Below are positions 6,943 through 11,362 of a stretch of 11,362 nucleotides of DNA, in pieces. Within the stretch, counting starts at the first letter, position 1; each line of letters begins with the position of its first letter. A model generated the notes under the pieces. That model saw only the letters and a list, made by a program, of their open reading frames with translations, did not search any database and was not told where the DNA came from. Source of the DNA: Deinococcales bacterium (GTDB lineage Bacteria > Deinococcota > Deinococci > Deinococcales > JAAFIG01); contig JAAFIG010000058.1 in the NCBI GenBank assembly GCA_013298595.1, positions 1 to 11,362 of the forward strand. Reading direction: 5' to 3'. Both the position numbers and the translations under genes were made by a program.

Positions 6943-7605
6943 TTAAATACTTCGACGTTCAGGGTCTGCTTGGTATTGTTTCTTGCTGTAAAACCACAAG
7001 TAAGTAAGGCTGGTAAACATCGCGGCTGTCCAAATAAGCATAACGGTTATCAAGATACTCGAGGGCAATGTCAAAGCAAGAATAGCTAAAGTTGCGCCAA
7101 GGATAACCCAGTGCCAACCACCTACGCGGTGGGTGGCATACCAAGCGCGGTCGCTGCCGAATGTCCAAGGGAATTTGATACCTGCGAATTTATTGGGTGG
7201 GGTTTTTGGCATGATATTGCCTATGACCATAAATAATGCACCTATAGCAATAAAGAAAATTCGTGAATCACCAATGCTATTATTTTTGAAAGCAGCAATG
7301 ATCCAAAATTGCAGAATAATCATAAATAATGTAATGGTTATTTGTATTGTACTCATTGTTTTTTGGGCATCACGAACTCGAGCATCTAAGTTAGGTAAGA
7401 ATTTATCCATTACCCATAATAATAAAATGGCAATGGCAGGTATCAACATGATGATGCTTGCCTCGAGCCGATTACCGTAACGGTCTGGGTTACCGTTGAT
7501 ATCAAAATGCACTGCGACTCGTTCTGGTAATTGAGCTGCACTAATAAAAGCAAATACACTGCACCAAATCGTTGCACCTATACTGAGTAAATCGAGGGGT
7601 TTCAT
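6943..7605 (-). CDS. SdpI-like membrane protein (DUF1648 plus SdpI domain)
   Basis: 220 aa, about six membrane helices (roughly 7-22, 50-67, 88-106, 113-131, 165-181, 183-205). The N-terminal DUF1648 signature is LPERVAVHFDINGNPDRYGN (26-45). The C-terminal SdpI signature is IGNIMPKTPPNKFAGIKFPWTFGSDRAWYATHRVGGW (128-164). In Bacillus subtilis SdpI protects against the killing peptide SDP and, by sequestering SdpR, senses it. Here the gene directly follows an SdpR-like regulator with a 4-bp ATGA overlap, the same order of partners as in Bacillus. No sdpABC toxin genes are in the window, so self-immunity is not shown. Resistance to foreign peptides or an envelope-stress role is equally possible. 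This is the last gene of the operon. Confidence 0.88.
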   Translation of the reverse strand: MKPLDLLSIGATIWCSVFAFISAAQLPERVAVHFDINGNPDRYGNRLEASIIMLIPAIAILLLWVMDKFLPNLDARVRDAQKTMSTIQITITLFMIILQFWIIAAFKNNSIGDSRIFFIAIGALFMVIGNIMPKTPPNKFAGIKFPWTFGSDRAWYATHRVGGWHWVILGATLAILALTLPSSILITVMLIWTAAMFTSLTYLWFYSKKQYQADPERRSI

Positions 7606-7883
7606 ATCGTCTCCTTGGGAGTTTCTCGAGGGGCAAAAAAGTCAAATAAATGGGCGACCACATCTTCAAAAACACTGGTGTTTAAGCAGTAAGTAATGGT
7701 TGTGCCGCGTTTATCTTGGATAATTAAATCGGCGGCTTTGAGGACATTAAAATGTCCACTGAGGGTACTTTTTGCTAAGGGAAAAAGGTCGGATAATTCG
7801 CCTGCACTACGTTCTTGTTCACGTAGTACGCGCAGAATTTCACGGCGAGTTGGGTCGGCAAGGGCTTTAAAAATTTCGTTCAT
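7602..7883 (-). CDS. ArsR-family repressor, SdpR-like
   Basis: 93-aa winged-helix DNA-binding protein. MNEIFKALADPTRREILRVLREQERSAGELSDLFPLAKSTLSGHFNVLKAADLI has the usual ArsR/SmtB start, with the recognition helix at about 37-50, followed by a wing (KRGTTITYCLN, 58-68). The alpha-3 metal motif of metal sensors (ELCVCDL) is absent; ELSDLF stands there, as expected for a non-metal SdpR type. The operon position between the hydrolase (4-bp overlap) and SdpI (4-bp overlap) suggests it represses its own operon, with SdpI as membrane partner. The candidate operator is the palindrome at 8856-8879. Its function is inferred from the Bacillus SdpR/SdpI pair. Confidence 0.88.
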   Translation of the reverse strand: MNEIFKALADPTRREILRVLREQERSAGELSDLFPLAKSTLSGHFNVLKAADLIIQDKRGTTITYCLNTSVFEDVVAHLFDFFAPRETPKETI

Positions 7884-8839
7884 GGCACAATAAATTTCTC
7901 GAGTGCAATCAGTAAACTCGGGGCAATGGCTAGGTTTGGGTTGGTGTAGGCTGCGTTTTGCGAACTTGGCTCGAGGGTAGCAAGTTTGAGTACGTGGTTC
8001 ATGCCTGTCAGAATGGTTGGTTGTTGCCCAATGGCATTGCCTAGGCGCTGAGCATCAGCAATACTGACTTGAGTATCGGTGCTGCCTTGTAGTATCAAGA
8101 TTCGAGTTTGTAGTTTTTTAATTTCTTCAGCTGGGTCGTACTGAAACCATGAAATTAAATAAGGTTGTACACTGTCTCGGAATAATATTTGTACCAGTTG
8201 GGTTGGTAATTGAATTTCTTTGCTCGGAACCAATTCACCATTTTGGAGTTTAGCAAAAACCCGTTTGATTTCTTCGAGCATTGCCGTGGTGACTTGGGGC
8301 GTGAGTTGCTCGAGTAAAATATCACTGATACGCCGACCAGCTCCAGCTAAGGAGATATAGCCTGTTACCTTGGTTTTTTGGGCTGCTAGTACGCCCAATA
8401 AACTGCCTTCGCTATGTCCGATGATGTAAACACCCGAGAATCGGGTGTCGGTTTTTAGCTTCTCGAGTAAGGCGCTGGCATCGTTGGCGTAGTCGTCGAA
8501 ACGCAGTTCGGTTTCGGTTTGTGTACTTTGGCTTGTGCTAACACCACGTTTATCGTAACGCAGCGAGGCGATACCTTTAGCTGCTAGGGCTTGGGCTAAT
8601 AATTTGTAACTATTAGATTGGAATTGTGTGCCTACTGAATTGCCATTTTGGTCGGTTGCGCCACTACCTGCGATGATGAGTACTACGGGGATTTTGCCAC
8701 TCGAGCCAATGGGTATGGTCAGTGTGCCATTTAGCGTTACTTTTGGTAGTTCAAGACGAATGCTCTCGAGTTTGGAGGTATTTTGGGCAATAGCTGTGAT
8801 GCCAAGAAGTGCTAAGGCTGTGATGACAATTTTGTTCAT
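7880..8839 (-). CDS. Exported alpha/beta hydrolase
   Basis: 319 aa. The N-terminus MNKIVITALALLGITAIAQ is a signal peptide-like segment without a lipobox cysteine, so the enzyme is probably periplasmic or loosely exported. The alpha/beta-hydrolase fold shows VVLIIAGSGATDQNG (oxyanion region, 52-66), the nucleophile elbow IIGHSEGS (Ser143), Asp255 in LQGSTDTQV and His282 in GMNHVLK, giving a complete Ser-Asp-His triad. It resembles the EstA-like and serine aminopeptidase-type hydrolases; the substrate is unknown. A strong SD, AAGGAG (8844-8849), precedes the ATG. It is the first gene of an operon with the SdpR-like repressor and SdpI-like protein and shares its last four bases with the repressor start. 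An esterase or peptidase co-expressed with an immunity pair suggests a role in envelope or peptide defence, an inference only. Confidence 0.88.
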   Translation of the reverse strand: MNKIVITALALLGITAIAQNTSKLESIRLELPKVTLNGTLTIPIGSSGKIPVVLIIAGSGATDQNGNSVGTQFQSNSYKLLAQALAAKGIASLRYDKRGVSTSQSTQTETELRFDDYANDASALLEKLKTDTRFSGVYIIGHSEGSLLGVLAAQKTKVTGYISLAGAGRRISDILLEQLTPQVTTAMLEEIKRVFAKLQNGELVPSKEIQLPTQLVQILFRDSVQPYLISWFQYDPAEEIKKLQTRILILQGSTDTQVSIADAQRLGNAIGQQPTILTGMNHVLKLATLEPSSQNAAYTNPNLAIAPSLLIALEKFIVP

Positions 8840-8855
8840 AAAACTCCTTAATTTG

Positions 8856-8879
8856 GTATTTCGCCAATTACCGAAATAC
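8856..8879. promoter_or_regulatory. Palindromic operator over the hydrolase-sdpR-sdpI promoter
   Basis: Perfect 8-bp arms GTATTTCG (8856-8863) and CGAAATAC (8872-8879) flank an 8-nt centre; the centre itself adds AA/TT, so 20 of 24 bases obey the symmetry. One arm overlaps the -10 box (8876-8881), and the site reaches past the predicted +1. A dimeric winged-helix repressor such as the SdpR-like protein in this operon is the obvious candidate ligand. Confidence 0.7.
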
Positions 8880-8904
8880 TAGACCTCGAGCCGAAATTTG
8901 TCAA
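8876..8904 (-). promoter_or_regulatory. Sigma-70 promoter of the hydrolase-sdpR-sdpI operon
   Basis: On the minus strand TTGACA (8899-8904), an exact 17-nt spacer and TAGTAT (8876-8881). Predicted +1 is near 8869, giving a leader of about 30 nt that contains the AAGGAG ribosome site. A CTCGAG motif sits inside the spacer (8885-8890). Confidence 0.8.
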
Positions 8905-9169
8905 GAGGATAAGCTAGAAGTCACTCAAACAAACCCCAGAGCTGTTTTAGCAAATCGAAAAGGCGAAATCAAAAGGATCGCAACCTACAAAATCTAAATT
9001 CAGTACACCACAAAAATCAAAAATATGAACCAACAACATGGCTACCCAACATTTTCATCCTCGAGCCAATCTTGCTTCATCCTTATTTCCCTTTTCCTTC
9101 TTCCGTCTGTCAGTCCAATGTGATACTTTGACACTTAGAATTCTGTCCTGAAAGCGAGGCTGTTGTTTC
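8905..9169. other. Gene-free spacer between the hydrolase operon promoter and the kinase gene
   Basis: No coding frame worth reporting. About 8976-9040 is rich in A and C and poor in G; 9081-9104 is almost purely pyrimidine on the plus strand. The kinase promoter must lie near the right end: TAGAAT (9136-9141) is a possible -10, and a TTGACA (9128-9133) is present but has no -10 at normal spacing. I see no RNA gene or strong hairpin. Confidence 0.5.
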
Positions 9170-10657
9170 GTGACTCTCCCCCCATTCCAATCCGAAGTTC
9201 AATCCTTGGTCGAACGCCTCTCGGCGAATGCTAAAGCTGTTGCTCTCAGCGAACTCGAGAACGGTGCTAAAAACCTAGAAAAAATTGCACTCCAAGCGGG
9301 TGCTACGCATCTGGCTCGAGTCTCTAATCGCTTAGCTGGTCTCGCCAAAACTGCTGCCGAAATGAGTTTTCCTGTGTCTTTAATGGTGCTGGATACAACC
9401 TTTAAAGCTTTAGAACGTGCCGATGTTAGCGAGAATCTGGATCGTTTAGAAACAGTGCTAGAAAGTTTAGAAGAAGAAGCTTTTTTGTATGCTCCTGCTA
9501 TGGGTTCGCTTAATCTCGAGCCTACACCTGTGCTTGAACCACAATCAGATGAAGCCACAGGTGGTTTTAGGCGAATTTTATCAGTAGATGATTCTGGGTT
9601 GGTTCGTAGTGCTTTGCGGCGCATTTTTGCCGAAGCGGGCGCGGGTGTCGAAGAGGCACGTAACGGCACAGAGTTACTCGAGCGGCTCAAAGAAATTGGT
9701 AAATACGATTTAGTACTGCTGGATTTACAAATGCCCGATTACACAGGTCTCGAGTTATTGCCGCATATCCGTAAAGCCTCGCAAGATGTGGTGGTGGTGA
9801 TGCTCACCGCTGCTGGTGATGTCAAAACCGCCATCGAAGCCATGCGAATCGGCGCCGATGGTTTTCTAGCCAAACAAGATTTACCACTCGAAGGTGATCG
9901 TAGCGAATTTTATTATGCGCTCGAGCAAGCCAAAGAGTACCGCGCTGGCATTATTGCCCGCCAACAACTCGAGAGTATGAAAGCCGATTTGTACAGCATG
10001 GTGACGCATGACCTGAAAAACCCTGCCAATGTGATTGGTTTAAGTTTAGAGCATATTCTCGAGAATAACACCAGTAATTTAACCGCCGAACAACATAAAG
10101 CTTTACAAGTTGGTAAAGATGCTGCTGAAAAATTACAACGCCTTGTGGTGGATTACCTCGATTACGCCAAAATAGACGCAGGGTACTTTACCCTCGAGCC
10201 AAACCCAACCGATATTGCTGTGCTGATTCGCTCGAGTGCTGAACAAGCTAAAGTGATTGCTACCAGCAAAGGGCAGCGCCTGAACTTAACCTCCCCAGAT
10301 AAACTCGAGACGATTGCCGATGAACCCCGCTTAAAACAAGTGGTGGATAACCTGATTGGTAACGCCATCAAATACACCCCAGATGATGGCTTAATAGATG
10401 TACAACTGACCACCACAGGTTCGTTATTTCGGATTTCCGTTGCCGATACAGGCAATGGTATTGCCGCCGATCATCTGCCACGTTTATTCAAAAAATATCA
10501 GCGCTTACCTGGCGAGCAACGCCGCAGCACAGGCACTGGTTTAGGCTTAGTGATTGTCAAAAGCATCATCGAAGCCCACGGCGGACGAGTCTGGGCAGAA
10601 AGTGCTGGTGTTGGCGAAGGCAGCACGTTCACCCTCGAAATACCCATAAGGAATTAA
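9170..10657 (+). CDS. Cytosolic hybrid histidine kinase: helical N-terminus, REC, HisKA, HATPase
   Basis: 495-aa signalling protein without membrane helices. Residues 1-110 are all-helical; the segment with His47 (ATHLARVSNRLAGLAKTA) faintly recalls an Hpt domain but lacks a clear HxxKG motif. Residues 134-250 are a receiver domain: Asp140/Asp141, phospho-acceptor Asp185 in LLDLQMPD, Thr213 and Lys235. Residues 265-335 are HisKA with His280 in SMVTHDLKNP. Residues 345-495 are the ATPase: N-box VVDNLIGNAIKYTP (391-404), G1 DTGNGIA (426-432), F-box LFKKYQR and G2 GTGLGLVIVK. All catalytic residues are present. A receiver before the kinase suggests it takes phosphate or is gated by another kinase; no partner response regulator is nearby. 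The GTG start at 9170 has only a weak GAGG (9156-9159) upstream. It contains about 11 CTCGAG motifs. Confidence 0.9.
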   Translation: MTLPPFQSEVQSLVERLSANAKAVALSELENGAKNLEKIALQAGATHLARVSNRLAGLAKTAAEMSFPVSLMVLDTTFKALERADVSENLDRLETVLESLEEEAFLYAPAMGSLNLEPTPVLEPQSDEATGGFRRILSVDDSGLVRSALRRIFAEAGAGVEEARNGTELLERLKEIGKYDLVLLDLQMPDYTGLELLPHIRKASQDVVVVMLTAAGDVKTAIEAMRIGADGFLAKQDLPLEGDRSEFYYALEQAKEYRAGIIARQQLESMKADLYSMVTHDLKNPANVIGLSLEHILENNTSNLTAEQHKALQVGKDAAEKLQRLVVDYLDYAKIDAGYFTLEPNPTDIAVLIRSSAEQAKVIATSKGQRLNLTSPDKLETIADEPRLKQVVDNLIGNAIKYTPDDGLIDVQLTTTGSLFRISVADTGNGIAADHLPRLFKKYQRLPGEQRRSTGTGLGLVIVKSIIEAHGGRVWAESAGVGEGSTFTLEIPIRN

Positions 10658-10668
10658 GAGGAACATAA

Positions 10669-10709
10669 AAAGACGAAGGCAAAAGACCAATTCCTTTGCC
10701 TTCGTCTTT
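10669..10709. terminator. Bidirectional terminator hairpin between convergent genes
   Basis: Perfect 15-bp stem (10669-10683 with 10695-10709, AAAGACGAAGGCAAA and its complement) and an 11-nt loop. On the minus strand the stem runs into UCUUUUUA, a good terminator tail for the sufT-like gene side. On the plus strand the T tract is short. It starts 12 nt after the kinase stop and lies 13 nt beyond the sufT-like stop. Confidence 0.85.
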
Positions 10710-10721
10710 GCTCTGCTTTAA

Positions 10722-11078
10722 CTACATATTAAAGCCAAACATTCGCATTTGGCGTTTGCCATCCTCGGACATTTTGGCAGGAGTCCACGGTGGAGTCCAG
10801 ACAAAATCCACGGTCACTGCCGAAACACCCTCGAGTCTCATCAGAGCAAGTTCAACATCAGCGCGAATCATGTCTTGAACTGGGCAACCAACACTGGTTA
10901 AGGTCATTTCGATGTCCACCATGCCATTAGGCGCAGTGACAACTTTGTACACCAAGCCTAAATCCACGATGTTAACAGGGATTTCGGGGTCTTTGACAAC
11001 TTTCATTGCCTCGAGAATTTGTTCTTCGGTTGGAACGGCATTACTGATTTCGGTTTGCTGTTCAACGACTGCTTCCAT
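10722..11078 (-). CDS. sufT: MIP18-family (DUF59) Fe-S cluster assembly protein, SufT-like
   Basis: 118 aa. The MIP18/DUF59 fold is shown by EEQILEAMKVVKDPEIPVNIVDLGLVY (18-44), the conserved cysteine in TSVGCPVQDMI (about 61-71) and a C-terminal WTPPWTPAKMSEDGKRQMRMFGF. The WxPPWxPxxM ending is typical of the SufT/PaaD-like branch, which helps mature Fe-S proteins. The ATG at 11078 has an AGGAGA site (11084-11089) that overlaps the stop codon of the preceding rhodanese gene, so the two are translationally linked. No sufBCDSU genes are visible here. The exact role (SufT or another DUF59 protein) is not fixed by sequence alone. Confidence 0.85.
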   Translation of the reverse strand: MEAVVEQQTEISNAVPTEEQILEAMKVVKDPEIPVNIVDLGLVYKVVTAPNGMVDIEMTLTSVGCPVQDMIRADVELALMRLEGVSAVTVDFVWTPPWTPAKMSEDGKRQMRMFGFNM

Positions 11079-11087
11079 GATTATCTC

Positions 11088-11362
11088 CTAAACAACGGGT
11101 AAACCTTCTGCGATCCAAGCGTTAATACCACCCTCGAGATTAGCGACTGTGTACCCATTTTGCTCGGCGAATTCGGCGGCTCGAGCGCTGCGGACACCAC
11201 CAGCGCAAATCAGAACAATTTCTTTGTCCTGAGGCATTTCTGTGTAACGGGTGCTGAATTCTGATAAGGGAATCAGTGTGGCATTGGCGACATGGGCGGC
11301 ATCCCATTCGTTTTGTTCACGCACATCGATCAGCACAGCACCTTGCTCGAGACGACTTTTAG
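11088..11362 (-). CDS. Rhodanese-domain protein, C-terminal part (cut by window edge)
   Basis: Sulfurtransferase-type domain. The frame is open to the end of the window and reads KSRLEQGAVLIDVREQNEWDAAH and onward, which aligns with a normal rhodanese before the GTG at 11336; that codon is therefore an internal Val and the true start lies beyond 11362. The active-site loop CAGGVR, with the catalytic Cys in IVLICAGGVRSARAAEF, is followed by NGYTVANLEGGINAWIAEGLPVV, the standard C-terminus. A single-domain thiosulfate sulfurtransferase next to a SufT-like gene suggests a sulfur-transfer link with Fe-S assembly. The stop codon lies 9 nt before the next gene. Confidence 0.9.
   Translation of the reverse strand, partial: KSRLEQGAVLIDVREQNEWDAAHVANATLIPLSEFSTRYTEMPQDKEIVLICAGGVRSARAAEFAEQNGYTVANLEGGINAWIAEGLPVV

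Larger units (their letters stand above)
1..11362. repeat. Highly iterated hexamer palindrome CTCGAG, about 67 dispersed copies
   Basis: Hand scanning finds about 67 copies, e.g. at 100, 277, 868, 1100, 1158, 4512, 5260, 8885, 9060 and 10231. Roughly 2-3 would be expected from base composition. No longer shared core is apparent in the flanks. Copies occur in genes on both strands, in all three codon phases (Leu-Glu; x-Arg; x-Ser-x) and in spacers, so they are not due to a protein motif. Confidence 0.95.

Noticed and set aside
9199-9690. 163-aa minus-strand frame under the kinase gene
   Set aside because: Ser/Arg-rich shadow of a clearly coding plus-strand gene with intact REC motifs.
11334-11336. 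GTG as start of an 82-aa rhodanese
   Set aside because: The frame is open to the window edge and the residues before it (RLEQGA) match a normal rhodanese, so the GTG is internal.
1-11362. CTCGAG excess as a trace of an XhoI-like restriction system or of cloning linkers
   Set aside because: Restriction normally depletes its site, and the copies lie in frame inside intact genes about every 170 bp with random flanks, which linkers would not give.

Overview
The window is ordinary bacterial chromosome, about 47% GC by eye, with no mobile element, CRISPR array, tRNA or rRNA. It most resembles a low-GC member of the Deinococcota (Deinococcus-Thermus). This is an inference from two things: the two-domain, CTC/TL5-type ribosomal protein L25, and several genes with a TANNNT -10 box only 5-7 nt before the start codon. 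The second is the leaderless-promoter layout known to be common in Deinococcus. Other genes use clear Shine-Dalgarno (SD) sites, so both initiation modes appear to coexist. No 16S is present, so taxonomy stays open.

Layout. Bases 1-511 (-) hold the N-terminal part of the membrane protease FtsH, divergent from an aldo/keto reductase (572-1561, +). That gene converges, with a 2-nt gap, on a DRE-TIM (HMGL-like) condensing enzyme (1564-2787, -). A consensus promoter and a roughly 160-nt leader with an intrinsic terminator precede the condensing enzyme, so it looks attenuated. Then come three minus-strand housekeeping genes in transcription order: aroB (5530-4475), pth (4425-3802) and the L25 gene (3710-3114, own terminator). 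A short spacer with a 23-bp tandem repeat separates aroB from a divergent RDD-family membrane protein (5630-6889, +, followed by a terminator).

Bases 6943-8839 (-) hold a tight three-gene operon, joined by two ATGA overlaps: an exported alpha/beta hydrolase, an SdpR-like ArsR-family repressor and an SdpI-like immunity-type membrane protein. Its consensus promoter has a near-perfect palindrome over the -10 box, suggesting autoregulation. A cytosolic REC-histidine kinase hybrid (9170-10657, +) follows an otherwise empty 330-bp spacer. It converges on a sufT-like Fe-S assembly gene and a rhodanese-domain gene (minus strand, cut by the window edge), with a 15-bp-stem hairpin between them.

The most unusual signal is not a gene. 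The palindrome CTCGAG occurs about 67 times (roughly one per 170 bp), against 2-3 expected. It appears in every gene, in all three codon phases, in spacers, inside a promoter and in hairpins. This resembles the HIP1 octamer of cyanobacteria and may point to an undescribed DNA-marking or maintenance system in this lineage.
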